From: Taishania sp037189645
Lineage (GTDB): Bacteria; Bacteroidota; Bacteroidia; Flavobacteriales_D; Crocinitomicaceae
Assembly: GCA_037189645.1 (NCBI GenBank)
Contig: JBBCIY010000012.1
Span: forward strand, 11,773-75,772
Direction: 5' to 3'
DNA: 64,000 nucleotides
Shown here: positions 16,914-25,794 of the stretch, in pieces
Layout of the letters: each line of letters begins with the position of its first letter
How positions within the stretch are numbered: position 1 is the first letter of the stretch
The notes under the pieces: model-generated
What the model saw: the letters and a program-made list of their open reading frames with translations, nothing else
Told to the model about the DNA's origin: nothing
Database searches by the model: none
Translations under genes and position numbers: made by a program

Positions 16914-18014
16914 ATGAGAAGAGCATATAAATTATTGTTTCGGGTACGGTTGTTACATGGGTATTACACCAATGGGATTTCTCATGATTTCTCCGTTGTC
17001 CCTACTCCTGAAACAGCTCGCTGGCTGAAAGACAATTATATGCTGTTCCGGATAGATGATACAGGCTTCAGAATTTTTTATACCGCTGATACGAAAAATA
17101 CACCCGATGCACCGTTCATCCCGTTCGACGCGATAAGATTACGTTTCATGCTGCTGCTGGAAAATCCTGGTAAATTTTTTAATATTACCGATCTCACCAT
17201 TGATGGAAAGGTCTGTAAATCCGGGAATATCGTAGAATTTGTCAACAATGGGACCGTGTCAGGAGATTTGAATCAACACCTGATCCAAAAGGCAGAACCG
17301 GGCATATTTACCTACGAGTTTCCACAGGTCGTTTCACCTGCTTCCGCAAGTATCGGGAAACTGGAAGTGTTCGATGAGCAAAACGAACAAATATCCATCA
17401 GTGATCCTGATACCCATTTCCCTGATCCGGACGAAATTCATCACACTCCCGACGGAAGATTCTTCTACCCACTGGATTTAACCAGCTATCCGGTTGGCGT
17501 TTACAAGTTTAAATCGTATGTGGATGACGCCAACGAGGCAGAAGAAAGAATATACCTGGACGGGCAGCTTAAAAAAATGAGTGTATTCGGTATGGTTCAC
17601 ATTGATCTTCCCGCATCTTCCCTATTGTTTGATCCGGGGGAAGAACCCGCCTGGACATATACAGCTCCTGATTATAACGCCAGGTTTTCTGCGAAAACAC
17701 CGTATTGGCGCTACCTGATGATCATGAAGAACGAACCCGTAGGGACACTGCCTTATGCCGTTATTGATGAGAAAAATGAATACACATTCACGCAGCGGGC
17801 CGATACGGAAATAAACGGGATCCAGACATTGGTGTATGATTCAGATACAGCAATTGCATTGTCCGAAAAACCGATCAATTCATTCCAGTTCATCAAAAAT
17901 CCCGGAGAAGAAGAGAAAGAGCTGATAGCCGCGCTTTCCAATCCTTCTCTGAACAATGTGACTGATTTAAGTCCGGAACAGCCGGATATTACCCAGGTAT
18001 ATGTGTATGTATAA
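16914..18014 (+). CDS. Conserved eCIS protein of unknown role, possible cap adaptor
   Basis: A 366-residue protein with no signal peptide or membrane segment. It is beta-rich with two apparent domains: residues 1-150 (YKLLFRVRLLHGYYTNG, then a FRIFYT strand) and 150-366, which includes YPLDLTSYPVGVYKFKSYV and a final acidic tail. It sits between the cap gene and the sheath genes. In Bacteroidota eCIS such as AlgoCIS a second cap-associated protein is found in this neighbourhood, so I suggest a cap adaptor, tentatively. I do not recognise a named domain. Confidence 0.55.
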   Translation: MRRAYKLLFRVRLLHGYYTNGISHDFSVVPTPETARWLKDNYMLFRIDDTGFRIFYTADTKNTPDAPFIPFDAIRLRFMLLLENPGKFFNITDLTIDGKVCKSGNIVEFVNNGTVSGDLNQHLIQKAEPGIFTYEFPQVVSPASASIGKLEVFDEQNEQISISDPDTHFPDPDEIHHTPDGRFFYPLDLTSYPVGVYKFKSYVDDANEAEERIYLDGQLKKMSVFGMVHIDLPASSLLFDPGEEPAWTYTAPDYNARFSAKTPYWRYLMIMKNEPVGTLPYAVIDEKNEYTFTQRADTEINGIQTLVYDSDTAIALSEKPINSFQFIKNPGEEEKELIAALSNPSLNNVTDLSPEQPDITQVYVYV

Positions 18015-18040
18015 TTAAATAATAACTAAAAAAACAGAAT

Positions 18041-19465
18041 ATGGCAAATTATAGAACACCGGGAGTATATATTGAGGAAGTATCAACAATACCTCCATCA
18101 GTAGCAGCGGTTGCTACGGCAATACCAGGCTTTGTAGGTTACACAGTGGACGAACTGGAAGATGAGACCCCTGTCCCATCCATGACACCGGTACGAATTA
18201 CCTCCATGCTTGAATACGAGGCAATTTTCGGCGGGCCTTTTGAGCAAACTTTTTCCGTTTCATTGACTGGCACTGCCACTACACCGGATATCAATATTTC
18301 AACAACACTGGCTCCTTACATTCTTTATTACCAGGTGCAGATGTTCTATGCGAATGGTGGAGGAACATGTTATGTGGTTTCTGCAGGAACATACTCGACG
18401 CCAATTGTTCCCAATCAACTAAAAACAGGTCTGGATCAACTTGAAAAAATCGAAGAGATCACATTGGTAAACATTCCTGAAATAGCTACTATTTCTGAAT
18501 CTGATCCGATAGATACACACGCAGCCAGAAAAATGCTAAATGAAGCCATGCTTACTCACTGTGCGAAAATGGAAAACCGTTTTGCCCTGCTGGATGTAGT
18601 ACAGGAAGCGGTTAGTGTCTATAACGATGCAAACACGTTCCGCAGTGACGAAGTAGGAATAGACAATCTGAAATACGGAGCAGCTTATTATCCTGAATTG
18701 ATCACGACATTACGACATTTTTATAAAGAGGATAGTAGTGTGCTAATTACAGATAACAGAACACCTCCTGTATACGTAGATCCCAGTATTTATCTGGATG
18801 ATATCAAAAAGGGAATTGGATCCGTTCCACCTGATACTACTTTATACAATAGGATCACTACAGAATTAAATAAATACTTGGTGAAACTCTACCCTTCTTC
18901 TTCCATGGCGGGGGTCTATGCCCGTGTGGATGCAACCCGTGGTGTGTGGAAAGCGCCAGCTAATGTAGGGTTAAGAATGGTCAGCAGGCCTTCCATTCTG
19001 CTGACGGATTCTGATCAGGCCTTGCTGAATGTGGACTCAACTTCCGGGAAATCCATCAACGCGATAAGGGTGTTCGAAGGAAGGGGAGTAATGTCCTGGG
19101 GAGCGCGTACTTTGGATGGCAACAGTAATGAATGGCGCTATATCAATGTACGCCGCCTGTTCCTGTTTGTAGAGCAGTCTGTAAAAAACGCGTCACAGTT
19201 TGTGGTTTTTGAACCGAACGCACAGTTAACCTGGAACCGGGTGCAGGGAATGATCTCCTCCTTCCTGACGTCCTTGTGGCGAGACGGAGGCCTGGTCGGA
19301 GCAACGCCGGAAGAAGCATTTTTTGTAAATGTCGGGTTAGGTACGACAATGACCACACAGGATATCCTGGAAGGGAGAATGATCGTGGAGATCGGTTTGG
19401 CCGCTTCACGTCCTGCCGAATTCATCATCCTGAAATTCTCTCATTTTATCCAGCAGGAAGCCTGA
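18041..19465 (+). CDS. Contractile sheath protein 1
   Basis: The 474-residue protein begins with the sheath signature YRTPGVYIEEVSTIPPSV and ends with the conserved sheath C-terminal domain: the GVWKAPANVG region, GARTLDGNSNEWRYINVRRL, then SLWRDGGLVGATPEEAFFV and RPAEFIILKFSH. Sheath subunits assemble as six-start helices around the tube and drive its ejection on contraction. The first and last segments carry the intersubunit linker strands. It is the shorter of two sheath genes and probably forms the bulk sheath; the longer paralogue follows 31 bp downstream. Confidence 0.95.
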   Translation: MANYRTPGVYIEEVSTIPPSVAAVATAIPGFVGYTVDELEDETPVPSMTPVRITSMLEYEAIFGGPFEQTFSVSLTGTATTPDINISTTLAPYILYYQVQMFYANGGGTCYVVSAGTYSTPIVPNQLKTGLDQLEKIEEITLVNIPEIATISESDPIDTHAARKMLNEAMLTHCAKMENRFALLDVVQEAVSVYNDANTFRSDEVGIDNLKYGAAYYPELITTLRHFYKEDSSVLITDNRTPPVYVDPSIYLDDIKKGIGSVPPDTTLYNRITTELNKYLVKLYPSSSMAGVYARVDATRGVWKAPANVGLRMVSRPSILLTDSDQALLNVDSTSGKSINAIRVFEGRGVMSWGARTLDGNSNEWRYINVRRLFLFVEQSVKNASQFVVFEPNAQLTWNRVQGMISSFLTSLWRDGGLVGATPEEAFFVNVGLGTTMTTQDILEGRMIVEIGLAASRPAEFIILKFSHFIQQEA

Positions 19466-19496
19466 TAAAGATTCATTCATTAAATAAATAGAAACT

Positions 19497-21362
19497 ATGA
19501 TCACAAACATCGCAACACCGGGAGTTTACATACAGGAAATCAATACATTACCTCCATCTGTCGCAGGCGTTTCGACAGCGATCCCCGCATTTGTGGGATA
19601 TGTTGAAAAGGCGGAACGAAATGGTGAGGGAATCCCCCTGTTCACTCCAGTCCGGATCACATCATTCCTGGAATACGAAAGCTTTTTCGGAGGACCGGAT
19701 CCTCAGCATTTCAAGATCGAAATAGCTGACAATACAACTGTCACTCCCACCCTAAGAACGGTTAAGGTTATAAAAGAATTACCAGAATCACCATTCCGTA
19801 TGTACTACAATCTCCAGATGTATTTCGCCAATGGAGGAGGTCCGTGCTGGATTGTACCGGTAGGAGTATATGCCCTTGCCTCTGCTACAGTTGATCCAGC
19901 AAATTTAAAAGATGGATTGAAAACATTGGAAAAGGTAAGTGAACCGACGCTGCTTGTTGTCCCTGATGCAGTTTCAATATCTGATAATGCTGAAATGAAA
20001 AGCGTATACGAAGATGCATTAGCTCAGTGTGAATCCATGAAAAACCGGTTTACGATAATGGATGTGAAGCAAGGAACCAGTAACCCCATCAGTGATGCCA
20101 ATAACTTTCGTAGTTTAAATATAGGAATTGATAACCTCAAATACGGAGCCGCGTATTACCCGGATCTGAGCACTACATTGAATTTTGGAATTAATAATTT
20201 AGCCATTCAGGTAGATACATATACACTAAATGGATCAACTACTCCTCCGACATGGTTTACAAATGTAAAAAACTTTAATCAAAGAGTAAGTGATGCTGTT
20301 CAGGGAACAATTGACGCGCTGAATTATCTGACAATTGCGACAACGACGTTGTCTGAAGATGATGCTGAAAGTGTACAGACAATTATTTCTGAAATTAGAG
20401 CTAATGTTAATGGTGCTAGAGTAATTTATAACCCTCCTGCCGGAGATGGATTGCCCGCTCCGTTCAAACCGGCAGGTATAAAAATTGTAGGTATAGCTCA
20501 AATAGCTGATGATGATGAAACTCCTCCAATTCCTCCAGGAGTGTTGGAGTTAGTTGAAAATGCAGCTGAAGATTTTGAAGATGATCCAACTTCATCAAAC
20601 GCCAATGCTTTAAAACTGGCTTTACAAAATCTGTTGGCAGCTTTAAATGATGTTGTTACAGACATTACAGCAGGTTACAACGATCCCACGACTACTTTCA
20701 TCGGTGGGAATCTGGATTATTTACAAGGAAATCAACCATCTGTTTATTCTGAAGTAATGGCTGCCATCAACGGATTCCGTGTTACGTTAAATCCTTCCGG
20801 AGCAATGGCCGGGATCTATGCGAGAGTAGACAGTATCCGGGGAGTATGGCAGGCGCCTGCAAATGTAGGAGTCCGAAATGTTATCGGGCCTGCTGTCCTG
20901 GTGACGAATCAACAACAGGGGGAACTGAATGTAGATTCATTAAGCGGCAAGTCCATTAATGTAATCCGCGCTTTCACAGGCCGGGGAACGGTTGTATGGG
21001 GAGCCAGGACCCTGGACGGTAACAGTAATGAATGGCGTTACATCAATGTACGGCGTCTGTTCATCTACCTGGAAGAATCGATCAGAAGAGCAAGCGCATT
21101 CGTCGTGTTTGAACCCAACGATGCCAATACATGGGTAGGAATAAAAGGAATGATCGAATCCTTTCTCACCGGGGTATGGAGAGATGGAGGTCTGACCGGA
21201 GCCACCCCGCAGGAAGCGTTCTTTGTCAACGTAGGGCTAGGAACGACCATGACCAGTACTGACATCCTGGAAGGAAAAATGATCATTGAGGTTGGAGTTG
21301 CGGCTGTGCGCCCTGCAGAGTTCATCATCCTCCGCTTTATTCACAAGCTCCAGGAATCATAA
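19497..21362 (+). CDS. Contractile sheath protein 2, with a large inserted domain
   Basis: This 621-residue paralogue shares the N-terminal PGVYIQEINTLPPSVAGVST and the C-terminal GVWQAPANVG, GARTLDGNSNEWRYINVRRL and GATPQEAFFVNVGLGTT segments with sheath 1. It carries about 150 extra residues between about 225 and 420. The insertion is Asp/Ala/Leu-rich and helical with a Pro-rich hinge near 345. In sheaths, extra domains sit on the outer surface, so it likely decorates the particle or marks a special ring near baseplate or cap. Having two or more sheath paralogues is normal for Afp-type systems. Confidence 0.95.
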   Translation: MITNIATPGVYIQEINTLPPSVAGVSTAIPAFVGYVEKAERNGEGIPLFTPVRITSFLEYESFFGGPDPQHFKIEIADNTTVTPTLRTVKVIKELPESPFRMYYNLQMYFANGGGPCWIVPVGVYALASATVDPANLKDGLKTLEKVSEPTLLVVPDAVSISDNAEMKSVYEDALAQCESMKNRFTIMDVKQGTSNPISDANNFRSLNIGIDNLKYGAAYYPDLSTTLNFGINNLAIQVDTYTLNGSTTPPTWFTNVKNFNQRVSDAVQGTIDALNYLTIATTTLSEDDAESVQTIISEIRANVNGARVIYNPPAGDGLPAPFKPAGIKIVGIAQIADDDETPPIPPGVLELVENAAEDFEDDPTSSNANALKLALQNLLAALNDVVTDITAGYNDPTTTFIGGNLDYLQGNQPSVYSEVMAAINGFRVTLNPSGAMAGIYARVDSIRGVWQAPANVGVRNVIGPAVLVTNQQQGELNVDSLSGKSINVIRAFTGRGTVVWGARTLDGNSNEWRYINVRRLFIYLEESIRRASAFVVFEPNDANTWVGIKGMIESFLTGVWRDGGLTGATPQEAFFVNVGLGTTMTSTDILEGKMIIEVGVAAVRPAEFIILRFIHKLQES

Positions 21363-21405
21363 ATAAAAAAATAAGTAATTATCAATCCATTTAAAAATTA
21401 ATATT

Positions 21406-21843
21406 ATGGCAACAGTGTATCCAGTTTCTGTCTTTCATTTCCAGGTTGAATGGGGAGGATCCCGCGTAGGTTTTACAGAAGTATCAGGCCTCACAATCGA
21501 AGTACAGCCAATCGATTACCGGGAAGGTAGCTATAAAGACTACCAGGTAACCAAAATGCCCGGTATTCCGCAGTTTACGAACATCACGTTAAAAAGAGGT
21601 ATCTTTCGCGGTGATAATGAATTTTATCAGTGGCTTACCACGATCAAACTGAATCAGGTAGAACGCAGGGACATCACCATCTCTCTCCTGAATGAAGATC
21701 ATCAGCCCTTGATGGTATGGAACATATTACAAGCATGGGTTACAAAAGTCAACGGCCCTTCTCTGAACTCAACTTCCAATGAGGTAGCAGTTGAAGAGAT
21801 CGAATTGTGTCACGAAGGTTTAACCGTTGAAGCAGTCGGGTAA
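21406..21843 (+). CDS. Inner tube protein 1 (gp19/Pvc1-like)
   Basis: A 145-residue tube subunit with the family order of strands: PVSVFHFQVEW, GFTEVSGLTIEVQPIDYREG, then TLKRGIF and a final VAVEEIELCHEGL. These proteins stack as hexameric rings to form the hollow tube through which cargo passes. It follows the sheath genes and precedes a second tube gene by 2 bp, as in Afp (afp1/afp5) and PVC clusters. Confidence 0.93.
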   Translation: MATVYPVSVFHFQVEWGGSRVGFTEVSGLTIEVQPIDYREGSYKDYQVTKMPGIPQFTNITLKRGIFRGDNEFYQWLTTIKLNQVERRDITISLLNEDHQPLMVWNILQAWVTKVNGPSLNSTSNEVAVEEIELCHEGLTVEAVG

Positions 21844-21845
21844 TT

Positions 21846-22286
21846 ATGGCTAACAGATATCCTCCCGTCGGTTTTCATTTCAGCGTGGTTTTTGAAGGGC
21901 TGAGCTCCGGTACGGAAACCGGTTTTCAGAGCGTTTCAGGAATTGATGCCACTGTTCCAAACGGTATTGACTACAAAGAGGGAGGAGAAAACCGTTTTAC
22001 TCACCGGTTTCCTGACAGGGCATCGTACGGAAACCTGACTCTGAAACGTGGACTTCTGGTAGACTCAGAGTTGATCGGATGGTTCAGGGATGCTGTTGAA
22101 AACTTCCGGTTCCGGCCGAGAAACGTAACAGTCCATCTGCTCAATGAAAACCACACTCCACTGGCGTCCTGGCAATTTGTCAACGCCTGGCCGACGAAGT
22201 GGAACGTAGAGGGATTTGATGCAGAACAGAGCGGTATCATAGCAGAAACGATCGAACTTTCCTATCAGTATTTTACCCGTTTGTAA
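21846..22286 (+). CDS. Inner tube protein 2 (Pvc5-like, tube initiator)
   Basis: The 146 residues follow the same fold as tube 1 (PPVGFHFSVVFEGL, GFQSVSGIDATVP, NLTLKRGLLVDSELIGWF, a final ETIELSYQYF), with a different mid-section. In Afp/PVC particles the Afp5/Pvc5 type forms the first tube ring on the spike. It lies directly before the DUF5908 peptide and the LysM baseplate gene, which supports the tube-initiator assignment. Confidence 0.9.
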   Translation: MANRYPPVGFHFSVVFEGLSSGTETGFQSVSGIDATVPNGIDYKEGGENRFTHRFPDRASYGNLTLKRGLLVDSELIGWFRDAVENFRFRPRNVTVHLLNENHTPLASWQFVNAWPTKWNVEGFDAEQSGIIAETIELSYQYFTRL

Positions 22287-22307
22287 TCAACGAATTAAAC
22301 GATAGAC

Positions 22308-22469
22308 ATGCCAATTGTAATCAGAGAACTTGTAATCAAAGGGGTTGTGGAAAAAGCAGCGACAAGCAGTGAAAAGAACACACCCAAGGCAGCTGTTGAC
22401 CGTTCTGCCAGGGCCCAGGTTACAATCAATATGATTGAAGAGATTATCAAAACTAAAAAAGAACGATAA
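22308..22469 (+). CDS. DUF5908-type small protein (Afp6-like)
   Basis: A 53-residue gene missed by length filters. It starts with PIVIRELVIKGVV, the typical opening of DUF5908 proteins that accompany eCIS tube and LysM genes, and ends in a basic helix (MIEEIIKTKKER). It lies 21 bp after the second tube gene and its stop is one base before the next ATG. Its role in the particle is unknown; position suggests it contacts the tube/baseplate boundary. Confidence 0.8.
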   Translation: MPIVIRELVIKGVVEKAATSSEKNTPKAAVDRSARAQVTINMIEEIIKTKKER

Positions 22470-22470
22470 A

Positions 22471-23241
22471 ATGGCTTTCCAGAGAGGACAATTATCAAAA
22501 ATGACGATCATCTTTTTTTCGGATTTGAAATCTCCGGGGGTGAAGGGCATTCCTTTTCACCCGATGTACAACCCGGAAAGTTATACGCTGAATCATACAA
22601 TTGATTACGAAAAAACCCCGCTTCCCGTAATTGGCGACGCAGAAAAGAAGTTTTTGAGAATAGCTCCCAAGTCATTGGATCTGGAACTGTTTTTTGATGG
22701 AACGAATACATCTCCGAGCAATCTCTCAGGATTAGGGATTGATCTGGGAAAAATTCCAGAATTTAACAGTGTCGTAGCCCAGGTTGAACTGTTTTTGACA
22801 TTAGCCGCACGAATTACAAGCGGTCCTATGAAAGCAGTAGATATATCAAGTAAACCAAACAATGATCCAAAGGATCCTTCAGAAGTCCACAGACCATTGT
22901 ACATGATGATCGTTTGGGGAACATTCCTAATGACTGGTGTCCTGGAAAAAGCATCTGTTACTTATACCATGTTTGATCCGAATGGGATTCCAATACGGGC
23001 CAAAATGAATATAACCGTTGCAGAATCGTTCGATGCAGCATTAGCGAACAGAGGGAAAAAACTGGCTTCTCCCGATCTGTCAAAAGCCATTCTGGTGAAA
23101 GAAGGTGATACGCTTCCTGATCTGTGCTTCCAGGAATACGGAGATCCGTCATTCTATATGAAGATCGCAGCGGTAAATAAATTAAAAAACTTCAGAAAAC
23201 TTGTTCCCGGAACGGAATTGTTGTTTCCACCGATAAAGTAA
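22471..23241 (+). CDS. LysM-containing baseplate protein (Afp7/gp53-like)
   Basis: The ATG at 22471 (MAFQRGQLSKMTIIFF) is preferred over an upstream in-frame start that lies inside the DUF5908 gene. The 256-residue product has a main domain (PMYNPESYTLNHTIDYEKTP, LDLELFFDG) typical of Afp7-like proteins and a C-terminal LysM-like module (LVKEGDTLPDLCFQEYGDPS and then INK-type ending with PGTELLFPP). It connects the tube-end ring to the spike complex. Family call from pattern and from its position before the VgrG-like gene. Confidence 0.88.
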   Translation: MAFQRGQLSKMTIIFFSDLKSPGVKGIPFHPMYNPESYTLNHTIDYEKTPLPVIGDAEKKFLRIAPKSLDLELFFDGTNTSPSNLSGLGIDLGKIPEFNSVVAQVELFLTLAARITSGPMKAVDISSKPNNDPKDPSEVHRPLYMMIVWGTFLMTGVLEKASVTYTMFDPNGIPIRAKMNITVAESFDAALANRGKKLASPDLSKAILVKEGDTLPDLCFQEYGDPSFYMKIAAVNKLKNFRKLVPGTELLFPPIK

Positions 23242-23250
23242 ACGATAAAA

Positions 23251-25083
23251 ATGTCATTGTTCAAATCAAATAACGCCAATGTCAATGCATACTACTCTGT
23301 AAGCATAACTGTTTCTGCCGGAGCAGCAGGACAGGGTGCTGCCAGAGAAATAACACAAACCTATGGCGTAAACTCTATTGTTACGACAAACGCGATCAAT
23401 AAGATCCCGACAGCGAGACTGATCTTGCTGGATGGGAATGTTGCTGAACAGGAGTTTAAGGCAAGCCAGGGGGATGACTTTAATCCCGGAAATGAAATGA
23501 CAATAAAAATCGGGTACGGGGATTTTGAAGATGTTTTATTTAAAGGTATCATCACAAAACACCGGGTAAAGCAGCTTTCCGACGGCAGCACACAATTGTG
23601 CATTGAGCTGAAAGATCAGGCTGTTAAAATGACCGCAGAACGCAAGAACAGGATCTTTACAGATAAAACGGATGTTGAAATCCTGAAAGCGATCTGCAAT
23701 GAATATTCCGGTAAAGGAATCTCAAAAGTAGAAGTTCCGCCGGCAGGAAGCTCAGGCAACAACCAGGCACACCGGGAAATGGTGCAGTATTTCTGTTCGG
23801 ACTGGGATTTTATTGTTTCCAGGGCAGATGCCATCGGGCGTTTGGTTTTTGTTGAAAACGGGGAAATAAAAATTGCGGAGCCCGATTTCAGCAAAGCGCC
23901 ATTGACCGATCTTTATTTCGGTGGAAATATCTACGAATTTGATTTTGAGCTGAGTGCCGTCGGGCAATACAAAAAAGTAACCGCAAGAAGCTTTGACTCC
24001 GGAAAAAACGAGATCGCAGAAGAAGACGTTGCATCCGCACAATCACCCAGCCAGGGAAACCTGACTTCCTCTTCCCTGTCCGAGGTATTAGGAGTTGAGG
24101 ATTATCCATTGCAGCACTCAGGACTATTAGCCAATTCCGAATTAAAATCATGGGCTTACTCGAAACTGATGAGAAGCCAGTTGAATAAAATCAGGGGAAC
24201 TGCCAAGATCGATGGCTGGACAAAGGTAAAGCCGGGGGTATTGATGGAACTGAACAAGATCTCAGGAAAATTCAACGGAGCAGCATTCGTATCAGGAGTC
24301 ATGAACCAGTTCACGGCAGACACCGGGTGGTATACGGAATTCCAGACAGGATACGACCAGGAATGGTTTTCCGAATTGTATGACAATATCAACCAACGGC
24401 CTGCATCCGGGTTATTGCCCGCAGTGAACGGTCTGGTGATCGGAAGGGTGATATCCGCAGATAATAACGATGATAATGACAGCAATTATTGGGTAAAGGT
24501 AGTGATCCCGATGATCAACAATGACCAGGAAGGAGTGTGGGCCCGGGTTACAGGAATCGGGGCGGGAGAAACAAAAGGAGTCTATTTTAAACCCGAAGTC
24601 GGAGACGACGTCATACTGGGTTTTTTAGACGACGATCCCCGTCAGCCTGTTGTATTGGGAAATCTTTACAGCCAGCTTCCCCCTCCCGAAAAAACGGATG
24701 AATCAGATACATCAAGCGCCGAAATCAAAGGCTTCTTCGCCAGAAATGATTTTAACCTTGCATTTGATGAGTCAACAAATACAATGACGCTTCAAACCCC
24801 TGACGAGCAGAAGATAGTCTTGTCGGATAAGGAAGAAAGCAGCGGAGGTTTTATCCGCATTGAGGACGCGCATGGAAATTACATCCGCATGGACAAAGAC
24901 GGAATTACCATATTCAGCAACAAAGATTTAAATCTTGAAGCGAATAAAAATATAAACATCAAAGGAGTGAATGTAACAAACGATTGTTCAGGAAGCTTCA
25001 AAGCAGCGGGAACCACAGGAGCGACACTGGAGTCCTCAGGCGGAAATACCAAAGTAGCAGGAACATTAGTAATGATAAACTGA
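23251..25083 (+). CDS. VgrG-like spike/hub protein (Afp8-like)
   Basis: The 610 residues hold a phage gp27-like hub domain (1-370), a gp5-type OB fold (about 385-490, LVIGRVISADNNDDNDSNYW, GVYFKPEVGDDVILGFLDDD, PVVLGNLY) and a C-terminal beta-helical needle (about 500-610) with repeating strands such as IRIEDAHGNYIRMDKDGI and LNLEANKNINIKGV. It forms the trimeric spike that carries the PAAR tip encoded next, 6 bp downstream. There is no obvious enzymatic extension. Confidence 0.92.
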   Translation: MSLFKSNNANVNAYYSVSITVSAGAAGQGAAREITQTYGVNSIVTTNAINKIPTARLILLDGNVAEQEFKASQGDDFNPGNEMTIKIGYGDFEDVLFKGIITKHRVKQLSDGSTQLCIELKDQAVKMTAERKNRIFTDKTDVEILKAICNEYSGKGISKVEVPPAGSSGNNQAHREMVQYFCSDWDFIVSRADAIGRLVFVENGEIKIAEPDFSKAPLTDLYFGGNIYEFDFELSAVGQYKKVTARSFDSGKNEIAEEDVASAQSPSQGNLTSSSLSEVLGVEDYPLQHSGLLANSELKSWAYSKLMRSQLNKIRGTAKIDGWTKVKPGVLMELNKISGKFNGAAFVSGVMNQFTADTGWYTEFQTGYDQEWFSELYDNINQRPASGLLPAVNGLVIGRVISADNNDDNDSNYWVKVVIPMINNDQEGVWARVTGIGAGETKGVYFKPEVGDDVILGFLDDDPRQPVVLGNLYSQLPPPEKTDESDTSSAEIKGFFARNDFNLAFDESTNTMTLQTPDEQKIVLSDKEESSGGFIRIEDAHGNYIRMDKDGITIFSNKDLNLEANKNINIKGVNVTNDCSGSFKAAGTTGATLESSGGNTKVAGTLVMIN

Positions 25084-25089
25084 TCGAAT

Positions 25090-25368
25090 ATGCCGGCAGC
25101 AGCAAAAGTACTGGATACAACAACACATGGAGGAACCATCACGGGGCCCGGTGTTTCTACGGTCTTGATCGGAGGGCTTCCTGCTTCTGTCGCCGGAGAT
25201 AATCACGTCTGCGCCATTCCCGTTAGCGCGGGACACCTCCAGACAAGTGTTTTCCCGATGGGAAGCACTACCGTACTGATAGGAGGAAAACCGGCGTTAC
25301 GGGTCGGGGATGTGTGTGCATGCGGAGCAGCACCGGCAATCGGAGAACCAACAGTAATAATAGGATAA
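25090..25368 (+). CDS. PAAR spike tip protein (Afp10-like)
   Basis: A 92-residue PAAR protein with the family's repeating Gly turns and cation ligands: TTHGGTITGPGVSTVLIGG, DNHVC, GHLQTSVFPMGSTTVLIGGK and GDVCACG. It caps the VgrG-like spike and forms the sharp point of the particle. It has no attached toxin domain. The stop is followed one base later by the gp25-like ATG. Confidence 0.95.
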   Translation: MPAAAKVLDTTTHGGTITGPGVSTVLIGGLPASVAGDNHVCAIPVSAGHLQTSVFPMGSTTVLIGGKPALRVGDVCACGAAPAIGEPTVIIG

Positions 25369-25369
25369 T

Positions 25370-25792
25370 ATGGCAGAATTCATCGATACAGCAAAAGCTT
25401 TTTTAGGAAGAGGATGGGGGTTTCCGGTTACGTTTTCGAAAACAGCCCGGCAAGTTGTCATGCTGGAAGCGGAAGAAGACGTGAAGAACAGCATTGAGAT
25501 CCTGTTACAGACGAGTCTGGGAGAACGGGTAATGCAGCCTGGATTCGGAGCAAACATGGACCGGCATATCTTTGATTCGATCAATGCCAATTTCAGAACG
25601 TTTATTACCGAGCAGATCCGGATAGCTATTGTAAAAAATGAGCCGCGGGCTGAATTAATTACAGTAGAATACGAAGAAGATATTACGGGCGGGAAAATAG
25701 ATTTGTTGATCAACTACCTGGTGCGTGGAACAAATACCAGGTACAACATCGTTTATCCGTTCTATTTAGCAGAAGGTACAGATATTGAATAG
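25370..25792 (+). CDS. gp25-like baseplate wedge protein (Afp9-like)
   Basis: The 140-residue product has the GPW/gp25 signature: LGRGWGFPVTF, then IEILLQTSLGERVMQPGFGA with the conserved EXR-type core, and a C-terminal VRGTNTRYNIVYPFYL. It nucleates the sheath on the baseplate. It lies between PAAR and baseplate J, the standard order of Afp9-11. Confidence 0.95.
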   Translation: MAEFIDTAKAFLGRGWGFPVTFSKTARQVVMLEAEEDVKNSIEILLQTSLGERVMQPGFGANMDRHIFDSINANFRTFITEQIRIAIVKNEPRAELITVEYEEDITGGKIDLLINYLVRGTNTRYNIVYPFYLAEGTDIE

Positions 25793-25794
25793 TG

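Noticed and set aside
22435..22470. Longer start for the LysM baseplate protein
   Set aside because: It lies inside the DUF5908 gene; the ATG at 22471, one base after that gene's stop, gives the usual family start.
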